Shown here: in pieces, positions 43,895 to 55,370 of the stretch | How the letters are laid out: the number at the start of each line of letters is the position of its first letter | How positions within the stretch are numbered: position 1 is the stretch's first letter | Source: Penicillium oxalicum | Taxonomy: Eukaryota; Ascomycota; Eurotiomycetes; Eurotiales; Aspergillaceae | DNA: 64,000 bases | Direction: 5' to 3' | Assembly (NCBI RefSeq): GCF_001723175.1 | Contig: NC_064650.1 | Location: 4,464,001-4,528,000, forward strand | Made by a program: the position numbers and the translations under genes | Notes under the pieces: generated by a model | Databases searched by the model: none | Seen by the model: the letters and a program-made list of their open reading frames with translations, nothing else | Told to the model about the DNA's origin: nothing

Positions 43895-45674
43895 TTACAA
43901 GGTGCGCTCCTCCATCTCAATACCATACTCTTCCTTCAGAGTCTTGAGCAAGGGAGCGCAAATCTCCATGGTCATGGGAGCAAGAACTCCCTTTTGGGAA
44001 ATAGTGCCGTCAAGAACCTGCTTGACCGCCACACCACAAGGGACACCAACCAGCTTGGCCATGGCGGAGTAACCGGCGGGATTACCGTACTCACAGAGGG
44101 TCGAGGTTCGTGTCTCCTTGGAGCCGTCCTTGTGCTCAATTTCAAATCTGTGCTGGAGCATGACCATGTCACGCTCGTCGGGGCCATATTGCATCTTCTT
44201 CTCCAAGGTGGCGCAGAGGGTGTCGAGGGCGTTACCACGAGGGGTGATGGTCTCGTCGGAGAAGAGACCGATCCAGCGAAGACCGGCCAGCAGGCGATCG
44301 CGCTCCTCGTTGTTGGGGAAGCTGGTCTTGCTCTGCACAGCCGTGATGAGGTCCTGCTCGGAGGAGGAAGCGGCGCCCAGCACCTTTGCGGTGGCCTCCT
44401 TCCAAGGGACCGCACTGTCGAAGACGGGGTTGGCATCGTCCTTGAGGAAGCCGATGTCAACGAGAACCTTGATCATCTCGGGGAAGCCCTGGTAACGCAG
44501 GGTGCCGCGGATGACGGTCTGGGCCTCGGGGATCTCGTAACGCTCACGGAATGGAGTAGAGTCGCGGTTGGGGTAGCCCACGAAAGCGAAGCCGGGGTAA
44601 ATGAAGTAGGGCTTGGCAGTGGCCATCAAATCAGGGCCATCGATGCTGACGACCTTGCCATCCTGGTAGATCTTGGCAGCGTTGCGGAGAGCAAGCAGCA
44701 CGCCGCGGCTGGACCAGGAGAACTTGTAGCCGAGGGGGTTGTTGGACGCCTCGGGGGCAGGGAGACCACCGCAGAAGGAAATGAAGCTGGTGATCTTTCC
44801 ACCGGCGGCGTGAACCTCGGAGATGGTCTTGACGGCGTCTGACGTGGATGATTAGCGTCTCGCTTTTCGATGGGCCCGCAAGAGGACAAGCACTTACAAA
44901 GATGATCAATACCAGGGTCTGGTTGAGACGCATGATTAGTATGGCGAACACAGGTGGAAGACTGTAGCAAAAACTTACCCAGTCCAATCTCGTTCATTAC
45001 TGTGATGCCGGCCTTCTTACACTCCTCGTTGAGCTCCTCCATGGCGGGGGAGACGTAAGAGGTGGTGACAACATTCTTCTTTGTGCGGATAGCAGACTTG
45101 ATGACTGTAGCGTGGAAAGTGTAGGGGATCAACGACACGACCAAGTCGGCCTGCTCCATCGCCTTGTCCAAAGCGGCGTCATCGCTCACATCCAGGGAGA
45201 TGGCTTTGGCGTTCTTGAAGTCGGAGGCGAGGGCCTTGGCGCTCTCGAGGGTACGGCAAGCTGATCAATGGGAACCAACAATCAGCAAAGTCTCCACGAA
45301 CCCAACTACAGGCAAGCGTATCGACACCACCGGCTTCTGGTCTTCAACGGCTGCCACTTCATCAAAGAAGTCGACAATGATTGTGCGGGACCAGGAAGAG
45401 AGCGATGGGTTGCCCCAAGATAAAATGACATACCGACAGTGACCTCCACATCAGCCTGACTCAGAACTTCGACCGTGGGCTTTGTGACTGTGGGGAAGTA
45501 ACAAAAAAAATTCAGTTAGTGACTGTTTACACTTAGACAATCCTGGGGAAAGCTCAGACGGCGGGGTAGCCAGGCTAGGCTCATGAATTGGTGCTGGAAT
45601 ATCTGGGGAATCGGGTACGTACCGAAGCCTGAGCCCAGCAGGAGAACCTTGGAACCAGCAATTGACTTGACCAT
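43895..45674 (-). CDS. lys9: saccharopine reductase (saccharopine dehydrogenase, NADP+, L-glutamate-forming)
   Basis: Five exons on the minus strand, 45674-45623, 45487-45434, 45260-44979, 44918-44898 and 44838-43895, give 450 residues, the usual length. Exon 4 is a 21-nt microexon coding the end of DPGIDHL, and it is required for frame and for that conserved motif. The N-terminal Rossmann fold shows KVLLLGSGFVTKPTVEVL, and ASDFKNAKAISLDVSDDA is also typical. The C-terminal substrate domain has SFISFCGGLPAPEASNNPLG and the LRYQGFPEM block. The enzyme condenses aminoadipate semialdehyde with glutamate to saccharopine in the fungal lysine pathway. A TGAGTCA CpcA site lies 85 bp upstream of the start, as expected for an amino-acid biosynthetic gene. 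Confidence 0.95.
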
Positions 45675-46656
45675 TTTGAATACCGATGATTTGAATGGCA
45701 GCAAAGATGAAAGTCAAGAAAGGATTCTCCAGCCGAACCTCTTCCATCTCGTTCCAGTTGAGTCATTGTCTATCACGTGGCCGGTATCGGCGCGGGGGGA
45801 GTTTATCTAAGCGGGTCCATCCACTGACGGCATCGTCTTCTTGATCATCGACATTATGATCCATCTTTGCGCTCGTGGCATACGATTCAATTGCATTCCA
45901 GTGGATGTATGATTGATGAGATGGTAAAGATAGCTTACTAGACCCCATAAGGTTGCTGCCGGGCATATCGGCGTGTGTCTTCTTTCACGAACTACTATTC
46001 TATCAGAATGACATCAATCAAGGGACATGTCCCAGCTTCCAATATCGATCAATCAACAAAATACTCCATACCATAGGTGCATGAGAAATGCATTCTATTG
46101 AAGGAATACATCCTAACACCCAACCTTCAGATACTCGGTTTAAACATACTGTCTTGATGCTGGATTGCACGCTTTTGTAGTTCAGAAAAAAAAACCCGGT
46201 GGTAGAATTAGACGCAATGGATACGATATACCTCGGTGCAATTTGACGGGTCATCACACCATGCCGTTTCTATGGATAGTACGCTGCATTTGACAGCCGA
46301 GACGGAGGTCGATGGAGGGAGGGTTAGGCCCGAATCAGAGTAGACCCATCGAATTGGAATCAAGAGAAAGCTCAAGATGGTCCCCTCCGGTGCCCAGAAG
46401 GGAGAAAGTCCAGGACCGAGTCGAGTAGCCCCTAATAATTATGCACATGATGCAGGGAGTAAAGAAAGAAGCGCAATCTTGAGGGTATTTTGATGGTGTT
46501 GCTTGGAACTGCAGGTGAATGCTGAACTCAAAAAAAAACGATCGGGGTGGTCGAAGAGTCCACGAAACGCCGCGGCATGCATGGAAGGATAGGGGGTTGA
46601 AAAGAAAAGAAGGGCTTCAACATAAAGACATGGTGTCGAAAGGGGAAAAGGAAAGT
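45675..46656. other. intergenic upstream of lys9
   Basis: Carries the lys9 promoter, with the CpcA site listed separately and a CACGTG box at 45774-45779, and the 3' region of the cis-prenyltransferase gene. I see no gene. Confidence 0.45.
45759..45765 (-). promoter_or_regulatory. CpcA/Gcn4 site of lys9
   Basis: TGAGTCA on the plus strand (TGACTCA on the other) lies 85 bases upstream of the lys9 start codon. Lysine genes are under general amino-acid control in fungi and the position is typical, so this is a likely functional CpcA target. The CACGTG box nine bases further upstream may add bHLH control. Confidence 0.65.
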
Positions 46657-48001
46657 TTATGTCGCTTTCACCTTGTCCCCCCGCATAATCATATTACCCT
46701 GTTGACTTTTACTCTCGGGGCTATCACCGGCAAAATTACCTTCGCCATTGGGATTCTGGCGCGACTTGGATATACGCCGTTGCCAACCCAACAGGACAGG
46801 GAGGAAGTGCCAGAGATCGAATTCGGGCCATAGGACATCCAGAAAGACAATCTCGGTTTCTTCGTGGCACTGCCACAGCATGAAATCGCTCAAACGCTCC
46901 ACACCCGAAGTCCGCACGAGCATGTCCAGCGGTGGGGTGCCCTTGGTCAACATGTTGTCCGTGAGAATTTGACGCGAGATCGTCTCCGGAGACGGATACA
47001 TTGGGCTCTCGGCTCCTGACGTGGTTTCCGAACCGGCACCCTTGATTGGACTGCCGTCTTGTGGACCGAGATGGAGGGTCGTGGATGACGAAAAGGACGA
47101 TTCGGACTCATACACACGGCCGATAGAATCGCTGCGAGTTGCCGAATCATCGTCATGTGTCGAAGATTCTGCAGAAGAGGACTCCGAGTCACTCTGCGGA
47201 TCGGAAGTTTTTGATGAACCGAGCGTTTGCGCCCGAATATTGTGCGTGATGTGGGACTCGGAAAAGGGCACGCGGGAAGCGCCGTTGGCGGAAGGCGCAG
47301 GACGAAGAGGTGTGCTATAGTCGTTGACAGTATCGCGAATTGCGGTCGTGATTTCGTCGCGGGAGGTATAGGGGAAGCAAATGTTCAACACACGGTCGCC
47401 ATTGCGGCTGGTGAGGTCGACGGCCTTGTTGACGGCAGCCAGCACGTCCGGCTTGAGCAGGTCGAGGCGCCCCAGTACGCGCACCTGAGCTCCGTATCGA
47501 TCCAGCAAGTCTCCGTGCTGCGCCATCTGCGACAGCTTCACCTTGGCCATGTCCATGAGCGCATCGACCTCGAATTTGGAGCGCTTGAAGTTCTCAATGC
47601 TGAATGCGTAGATGGTCACGACCTTGACGCCGCTTTTGTAGCAGACTTCGAGAATCTGGATTGATGGGCGCAGAGTCAGCATGCAGGCCGCGAATACGGA
47701 GAATCCTCGAAGATTCGAAGCCATATGAAGCTCCATCCTCGCCGACGCCGTGCGCACATTCAGGAGAGTGACGTACCCGAGCCAGCGCCTCAAATCCCAA
47801 GTTATGCCCCTCAACGGTCTCAATCCCGTGGGATCTGGCGAATCGGCGATTTCCGTCCATCACAAAGGCGACATGTTGTGGGATTGGGCCTTGTCGAAGT
47901 GCGCCCACCAGAAGCTCCTTTAGATTGTTGATGGCAAACTCAATGGGCGGCGAGGCGAGAAACCATCGTCGAAGACGAGACAGATGCATTGAACCAGACA
48001 T
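46657..48001 (-). CDS. cis-prenyltransferase (dehydrodolichyl diphosphate synthase, Rer2/Srt1 type)
   Basis: Two exons on the minus strand, 48001-47777 and 47655-46657, give 407 residues. The catalytic core is clear: VAFVMDGNRRFARSHG (Asp49 is the expected catalytic, Mg-binding residue), GHNLGFEALA, VTIYAFSIENFKRS, then LVRTSGVERLSDFMLWQ at about 321-337 and FLDVLWPEFDLWHF. The enzyme elongates farnesyl diphosphate with isopentenyl diphosphate to polyprenyl diphosphate for dolichol at the ER. Between the FPYTSRDEITTAI helix and the RTSG motif there is an insertion of about 105 Ser/Asp-rich residues (about 189-298) that yeast Rer2 (286 residues) lacks, followed by a 40-residue polar C-terminal tail. 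The active heterodimer would need an Nus1-type partner, not found here. Confidence 0.92.
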
Positions 48002-48891
48002 CGCGGAATGCCTGGGACCGAGGGGTTCGATCTCACGAACACGAAAGAGTAAGCGAAACGAGCGTCTCCAGAGACGAGTGCTTCCACGCGGCGTAAACAA
48101 GGAGGGAGGGTTGGGTAGGGGCGGAGCGGAGCGGGAGAGGGTTGGTTTCTTCTTCCGTGATCCCTGGCCCTCGGAGGTCGTGGGGTGAAGTATGGACGAC
48201 GTGGTCTGATGTTGTCGAAACCTGCTAATTTGACTAAAGCGCTCTTTGACAGCTTGAAACAGAAAAGAATATATTACTTGGGCGAAGGAGACATGTGATT
48301 CAGAGAAGACTCCTGGGTATTCATGTAACACGACCGTGCCAACACTAGGCTACACTGTTCCGCGACAAGCCAGTCGCTCGGCAGTGGCGAAACTGACGAA
48401 ACTCGAATGGCGTGGCTCACCAGCAGTTTCGCCATTGCGGCGACGGTAGACCAGCTTATAATAATAAATTCGAGAATGGGTCAATTGAAAAGAGTCTACG
48501 ATTCAAGCGCACAGCCACGTTACAACCCAAGATGTCCCGTTGAAAGGCCATCGGGGCGTCGCAGGAAATCCGGCTCTCGTGGATGATCTATTTTCATGTG
48601 TCACTTTCACGTGCGCACTCACAGCCACTCTCCGGGCAACGCGCGGCAACTGAGAGCCATTGGGCCTCGTTCCACAGCCGACTCTTGGGATGAGAAAAAA
48701 GGGACATTTAATTTAAGAATGAGTGTTGATTTCGAGAATTAATCATTAAACATGCGTTGCCGCCCAGAAGTTTGCGCGACTTGAGTATCGTAAAGAAACA
48801 TGGAATGAGCATCGATCGACCAAGGGACAGGAAACCGTGCCAGGGCGCCAGGCAGTCATTCTACCGGGAACTTCAAAGCCGCCGCATACAA
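48002..48891. other. intergenic, cis-prenyltransferase promoter
   Basis: Holds the promoter of the cis-prenyltransferase gene and the 3' end of the acyltransferase gene on the same strand. Two CACGTG-related words (TTCACGTGCG near 48606) occur. No gene is seen. Confidence 0.45.
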
Positions 48892-51331
48892 TTACAGATC
48901 TTTTCGCATCTCGTCCCCGCTGGAAGGCGTCGCACTCCCCGAGCTGGCCATATCCCAGCTTCCATCCTCGCTCCGTCGTCGTCGTCGTTCCCCCCGCTCT
49001 CTCATCGCATCCCGGATCCGCGAGCTCACATCCCCCAGCGCATCGTTCTGAGTTGTCATTGGGCTCAATGGCTTCATTCCGTGCCGCGAAGCCGGTCCTG
49101 GCCCCGACGAGCGACTGCGACTTCGATTGCGACTAGGAGGTCGAGTCGAGAAGAAGCCAATGTTGGCCAAGTTTTGAAACGACTCGTTGCGGGGAAGAGG
49201 CTCAGCTGAAGTCCACGATTCGCCGGTCTTGGCTTCCTGACTGCGCTTCGGCGTTGGTGGCTCGCGTACGACGGTCGATTCCTCGCCAGCCTCACGGAAC
49301 GGATCGGTGACAATGCGGGCAGCATCAAAGTCGGGGAACAACTCGGGACCCATGGTGTTGATGGCATCCGTAACTTGCTGAGCGAGCATGGCACGCCTTT
49401 CGCGCAACCTGACCAGGGTGTTTGCCGACGACGGGTTCAGAGACAGGACGAGGGGTCGCAGGGATTTGACGATGTCCATACCAACCTCGCCAATGCGAAG
49501 AGCGGCAAAAGTGATGGTCGGGAAGCCGACCATTCCAACAATGACGATCAACCACAGAGGGACCCAGTCGGGCACCAGGCCCTGGATGCGGTTTCGGTAG
49601 GTCCAATAGGTAAATATCGCAGTATAGGTAGCGTAGACCGCGGGAGCGAAGGCAAGCGCAATCAGAAGCTTCCAAGTCGCCATCACGTCGCGACCTTGCA
49701 GCTTGACCGAGGACGCCGCCAATGCTTCCTTGGATTTTTTCATCGACAGATACTTTGTCGCGATGAAGACCGGAGTGAACAGAAGCAGACCAGGAAGGGT
49801 ACCGATTGTCAGAAGGGCCAGCTTGCCCAAGCGATAAACCAACATGGCAATAACTTGCAGGAACGAAAATTTGGCGTACGCGACCTGGTGGTCACGAATG
49901 CCGACAATCCGAAGCTGCTTGTTATAGCTCGCGACAGCGTTTCGTAGATTGACAATGCGCGGGTCATCCTTGAAATGTGCGTAGCCTTTGACGAGACGGC
50001 GGTTGAGCTCCACAACCATGGGGAGCGGAAGCTTCTTCCCTTTGGTGTTGTACAGTCGGCGCGCAGCTTGGATAACCTGGAGAACGTCAGCGTCTCGTTC
50101 GAACCTTCAAACGCCCAGGCTCAGTTCGCGAGATGGGTAGCTCTTACCATTAGAGTTTCATAATCGGGGCTGGTCACAGTCACTGCGACCAGACTCTGGT
50201 AGATAATATCCAGCAGCGCTCCAACGGACTCGCGACGTTCGCCCTTCTTGAACTGATCAACCAGCTCTCTTGGAACCTCCACGGGATTCCCAAACTCAAT
50301 GACTGCACGTGAACGGAATTTATGAGCGTGGAAATAGTTCATGCCGCAGGGAACGATCTTTAAGCCACAGTCCGGATTGTCTGCCAGGGTGCCCAGGGCC
50401 ATCAAAGCCACACCCGCTATCGCATGGTCAGCAATCTCCAACTTTTTCGTTCAATCGATACTGCGGTAGGCGAGCAACATACCTTTCAGGGGAAGCAGAG
50501 ATGGTCGGTCATGACTTCCACCCTCGGGGAAAATACCCACGCAGCCGCCCGAGTTCAATCGAGCAAAGACAGCCTCGTAGACGGCGGTTTGATCTACATG
50601 CGGCGCAACTTTGAATTTGGTGCCTTTGAAGTCTGGATCCTTCTCAGATTCATCCCCTGTAAACTTGCCATCGTCGTCGATATCTTTCCGGCCAGTCAGT
50701 TGGAAAAGGGCGTCTCGGTGCTTGAATGGCTTTTTGAGCACGAGCTCCTCCGGTCCCCGAATCTCGGCGATTGCCGTGCTGTGCGCAGTGCCGTTGATGG
50801 TGGGCAGCGCGATGGTGCCCTCTGCCTCGAATCCGGGGCCTTCAAAGTTGGTGCCCACTCCGCGAAGAAGCGTGGGCTCATTGACGGGGTCGGGGAGGTA
50901 GATAGTGCCTTGTCCCGGCTTCAGATTATCCATCGCGCGCGCCACAGGCAATGTACCAATTCCTCTGGCCAGTAAACCAATGAACTTGCGCCGAAAAGAT
51001 TTCTCAGCGATCAACCATGAGATTCGTCGGTGTGCTTCACTGCGAATCACGCGCATCAGGACGAGCGAATCGACAAACTACCCCGGAAGAAAGCGCGGAA
51101 GGCCGTATTAGCACTATGATCCCAGCCGGGGTATTTCTGAGAGGCAAGTCCACGTACCTGATTCGCATGAGGGGCAGCGACGAGGATGATCGGTCCTCGA
51201 CGGGGGATTTTCCATGATCCGCGAGGATGCACCTCGCGAAAGAAGAGGTCAATGAGGACGGAGAAGGTCCACAGGACTAGGTCGTATAACCACCCGATGA
51301 GGGGTGGTATATACGCCTGGTTCTTCCCCAT
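48892..51331 (-). CDS. glycerol-3-phosphate O-acyltransferase (Gat1/Sct1 type)
   Basis: Four exons on the minus strand, 51331-51158, 51077-50483, 50416-50148 and 50076-48892, give 740 residues, matching the yeast enzymes. The acyltransferase motifs are present: PHANQFVD (motif I, split by the first intron between Gln and Phe), CVGIFPEGGSHDRPSLLPLK (motif III) and LKIVPCGMNYFHAHKFRSRA (motif IV). One N-terminal and about three later membrane segments (roughly 430-452, 478-500 and 512-536) anchor it in the ER. The last 150 residues are a Ser/Arg/Pro-rich, probably phosphorylated cytosolic tail (SRNRSRSRSSGPGPASRHG). The enzyme makes lysophosphatidate from glycerol-3-phosphate, the first step of phospholipid and triacylglycerol synthesis. 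Confidence 0.94.
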
Positions 51332-52689
51332 CTCGGTGTGCTTGCAGTTGCACGCCCAGGACTGACCCACGGGAGGTTGCGGACGCGATCGGGGGTTTTT
51401 CGTGTGGGATGTGAGAGGAGCTGATTTCACATGTAACTTGGCGATGCTCACCCGGCGGCCCGCCAAAGAAGGAACAATAAAATCTTGGCCGCTCGAGCTT
51501 GGCCCCGCTCTCGAGCTCCCTCACGTCCGTCCGTTCCTAGTGGAGAGCGAACCTTGGGCGAAGCTTGGGGCGGATCGTTCGCTTAAGCACGACCGTTCAC
51601 GTTCAAAGCCGGGGGGGGGGGATAGTCACAATTTTGACAGTCAGAGGAGGATCTGCTGCTAGACCACAGGCAGTCTGAATGTTGTGTCCAGTGTCAAGTG
51701 ACCGAGGGGGCGAGAGTGTCGCGGACACCACAGAATTTTGGGGAGCTGCTTGGGCCCATTGTCCGACTACCCACGTCACGCCGAAGACAGTTCTAGAACC
51801 ACGGCTTTTACCACCACCGAGCGAACAAGATTGTGTGTCCACTGTCCAGTGTGCACACCCTCAGGATTTCGGGTCAAGGTCTATCTGAAGACTATTCTTC
51901 TACGCAATCTGACGAGTCTTCAGTCTTTGCTGCTTCTCCACAAGATCTCTCGGAGGTATGGAATCCCAGTGGGCACAAAGAGTTCATGACGTGCGGAGCC
52001 GTTCGGACAACTCTTCCAGCTCCCCACAGCCAATCCTTTCGTCGGCGGCGACTGCTGGTCATCGATAGGCGGGACGGAAAGGCTCCGTGCTTCAATAGCC
52101 TTACCTCAAGTGGATGTTAGATATTATGCTTTGAATATGAAATAATCTGCGAGTGAATCTTGACAAGTTGAGGTTGGCACCCACTTTGTTTCGGGCAAAG
52201 CTACAGAGTGATGTCTTTCTTTCACAAAAAGGAAAGGCCACGATATTCCTCGTAGGTACCAGCTGTAGCTGTGCTGTATCGCATTCTGAAGATCGCACAA
52301 AGAGCTTGTTACGAAAGCACGGGACCCCTCGATAATGATTTACTTGACATCATCATCGCGTCGAGATTGCGACTCTGTCGATATTTATGTACGCTAGGTT
52401 TCTCATAATATCGTCATGTGCCATGTTAAGGTTCTTTATACCGCTGATATGGATGTTGAAAAGCTTATGTCCCAGCAAATTCCCCGTTTTCTATGTATCC
52501 TACACCAAAACTGTTTCTCCCCTGTACATATCATACCTACCACGGGACGAATCTCTACTCCATCGAAAGAGAAATGGATAGGAGCCCGCTCCATGCAGCC
52601 CAGACCTTGACAGATCCCGTGTGCCTCGACCTGATGACGCGATACATGGGCCACAGACTGGATGGCATTCCGTTGGGATTTCTTGACCA
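51332..52689. other. intergenic, acyltransferase promoter and beginning of decayed region
   Basis: The promoter of the acyltransferase gene lies at the left end. From about 52 kb rightward the DNA becomes less structured and leads into the pseudogene cluster. I see no intact gene. Confidence 0.4.
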
Positions 52690-54029
52690 GTGTCAATGAA
52701 GAACCAGGGCAGCCGTCCAGGCCAGATCAGCCATTCAGAAAGCCTCACACTAGCGACATCTTCATTAACACTGACCTGCCGAGTGACTTGTATGCCTTGT
52801 TCGCCGATCTCACTACGAGCACGGCTATCTTCTTTCTGTGCTTGCAGTGTGATAGCCTCGCCATAATAACTGCTCGAGGGGTCTTCGCTGGCTTGATAGC
52901 TGGAGCGCAATCTGATCAGGAGAATCCGTAGCGCGGGGATCGAGGCGGCCAGAATGGTCAGACCGGTCTCCACGCAAGCCCAGATGGTGACGTGTGAGCT
53001 GAACCCTACAGTTTTATCATATCAGACAATGATTCTTTGTTTCTCCAGTGGAGCAGTTGGGTAATTTATTCCTCAAAGGTAAAGTCGTTAACTTGAGCGA
53101 CATTGACAAGTTTTGAAATCTTGATGAATGAGGCAATGGCCGCGCTGACCAATGAAAATCATTGGTTGATTCATTGGTAGCGGTGTATAATGATGAGTCT
53201 CAATCTATTATTATGTATGGGAAAGTCGACGTACATAAAGCCCATACTCATGGCTAGTGCAATACCGGCTTTCTCGCGCTTCTTCGTTTCAAGGTTCCAG
53301 AGAACTATCCAAGGGAGGAAAGCCAAGATCACGTCCATACATCCGGAGTAAGCTGTGGCGCGAAAGTTTTCATCAGCTCCATCGGCGTCAATGGTATTGT
53401 TGTTCACAGTGATGAGGAGTACAAACCTCCCGCGATCAGCGCGATCGTTTCAAAGACCACAACGGGCCAGCACTTGGCCGTGGCCCATGAGCTTGAGGCT
53501 CCACAGTGCAGCTGCTGGCCTACATTGGGCCAGGTAGCAAGCACACAGCCACATGAGAGCATTCATCGTGATGATGATGAACCACAACAGCACCTTCATC
53601 CAAGTCTTGGTCACGATACGCAGCAGTGTGAACGCGAAAGAAGTCTTACTCAAGACGCAGGCGATGATCAGAATCACAAAACTGATATAGAGAAGCTTCA
53701 GTGCAGGAGGTATGATCTCTGGGTCTTCGAAATCGTACACATGCCTCTTTACCACACCCATACTCACGGTATTGCTGATGAGGGACGTGAAGATGAGAAG
53801 AAGGACCTGAAGCTAGGGTTAGCACGTGGGTACAAAGCTCGTTAGGGGGAAACTCACAGACCCAAGCAACACAAATTAAGAGATCATCTAGGCCGAATCC
53901 TCTTCTGCTTATACCCATTTTACACCATAGCCGTAGCCCAAGCACCAGCCCGGGTACTATGGTCAACAGCTAACAGACCGCCAGGATGGTCAGTCCCTGG
54001 GTCGGGACTTCTGCGCCGGTCGAGCTCAT
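52690..54029 (-). pseudogene. broken rhodopsin/SAT4-type integral membrane protein gene
   Basis: Minus-strand reading shows the fungal SAT4/rhodopsin family in pieces: the ATG at 54029, GFGLDDLLICVAW, MGVVKRHVYDFEDPEIIPPA, membrane helices (ISFVILIIACVLSKTSFAF, VLLWFIIITMNALMWLC), AYSGCMDVILAFLPWIVLWN, and VTIWACVETGLTILAASIPA. At least two lesions are visible. An in-frame TAG (53972-53970) interrupts the first helix 20 codons after the ATG. The frame then shifts near 53475, where the family's conserved G-K/Q-C-W-P segment can be read only in another frame. A likely third shift lies at the first intron acceptor, since the canonical GTGAGT donor gives the wrong phase. Function of intact relatives is mostly unknown. 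Sequencing error could explain one lesion, hardly all. Confidence 0.8.
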
Positions 54030-54386
54030 GGTCATCACTCGAGACGGTCAAGCAATGGAGGAAGTGGAACAGGAGGACCCGAGGACGCCACCCAGACGTG
54101 AGGCTTTTTCAAAAAGTCGCTCGAATAAAACGAACGTCTGAGAGAGGTTTGTAGCAGCACTCGTGTGCGAAATCCCTCAAGTCTACAACAAAGTTTTAAC
54201 AATGGATTTTCCTGGATAGAAGCGCCCCCTATGTATAATTTCTCGCGTTGCGGGACCATCCATCCTCGCAACATTAAGCAAATTGTCCAGCTAAAATAAA
54301 CGTTGATCACTTTGAATGCTGCTCGTCAACTGTCAAATGTGATATTTCAATCAGTAGTGCTACTGTGCTGAGCATAAGGCAGCACC
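54030..54386. other. intergenic between two pseudogenes
   Basis: A/T-rich, with no recognisable feature. Confidence 0.4.
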
Positions 54387-55370
54387 TGGCGTCGAAAATA
54401 TGACAGATGGCATGCCGCCTACGCCCAACCTCTGAAGGGACTATATTCCATGAGCCGAGTGCAGGAGTTTGAGGACAACGTAGATGTGACTTTGGAAATC
54501 TTTATGAACAAGTTGCGAGAACAGTTTGCTCGAACCGGAAAGCCATGTGAGATGACTGATTAAATCAGTTTCTGTGAGTTGAATTGTCTTTTCCCCCAAC
54601 AGGAACATCTCAGGTTACTGATCTATCTATCCTGGGTAGTCGCTTGGGACGCCACGAGCCATGCGACTTTTTCGCAAGATCTTGGTATCCTCGAAGCAGG
54701 CCGCGATTACAAGGGCTTCCTACAGAGATTCAACCAGACGCTGGACTACTTCCATTGCCTCTGTATGTACCAAATCCATGACCACGATGCTGATCCCACA
54801 TGTTCACACGAGGCTGATTTTTCCGGTGCCCGGTCTAGATTTGCCAGACTCCCGCCCTAGATATGTTTCTGGACAAGAATCCCGTCATGCGAATCGGGCC
54901 CCCTACTTTTGTGTGGGCCAACATTTTCAGTCTTGAATAGCTCCAGAAACGGTATAGTGAAGGCAATCCCGGAGGGAAACATGACTTCCTTGGTAAATTC
55001 CCTGGAGGTCGAGATCAAGGAGAAGAACCCTGAACTGGTCAATGATAACACCATCATTCTCTGGCTTCTATCAAACGTCCTGGCGGGCAGTGACTCGACA
55101 GCATTTAGCATTTACCATGTGCGCAGCCATCTAATATAATCTGAAGCACCCAGCTTCATGGTGCCAATCTTGCCCTCCCACGTAGCACGATGGAAGGAGA
55201 TCCAGGGCCTTCGATACCTCAATACCTTCAAGCAGTGATGCGTGAGGCCATGCATATGCATCCAGGAGTGGGACTCATTCTTGAGCGTGTGGTTCCAAAG
55301 GAGGTTTCAATCTCCCCGATGTCCGCTTTGTGCCTGAGGGGATTGTGGTCGGAATGCTAAAATTCATAGA
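54387..55370 (+). pseudogene. cytochrome P450 relic
   Basis: Fragments of a fungal P450 can be read in changing frames: WRRKYDRWHAAYAQPLKGLY followed by SMSRVQEFEDNVDVTLEIF, then ARTGKPCEMTD ending at a stop, then AWDATSHATFSQDLG and EAGRDYKGFLQRFNQTLDYF, DMFLDKNPVMRIGPPTF, a conserved I-helix NVLAGSDSTAF, and the K-helix region MREAMHMHPG. The N-terminal membrane anchor and the heme-binding Cys region are missing. The K-helix ExxR reads EAMH, so its arginine is lost. Stops and frame changes separate the blocks. Relatives of this subgroup resemble pisatin-demethylase-like P450s by recalled pattern only. The gene cannot encode an active enzyme. Confidence 0.85.
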
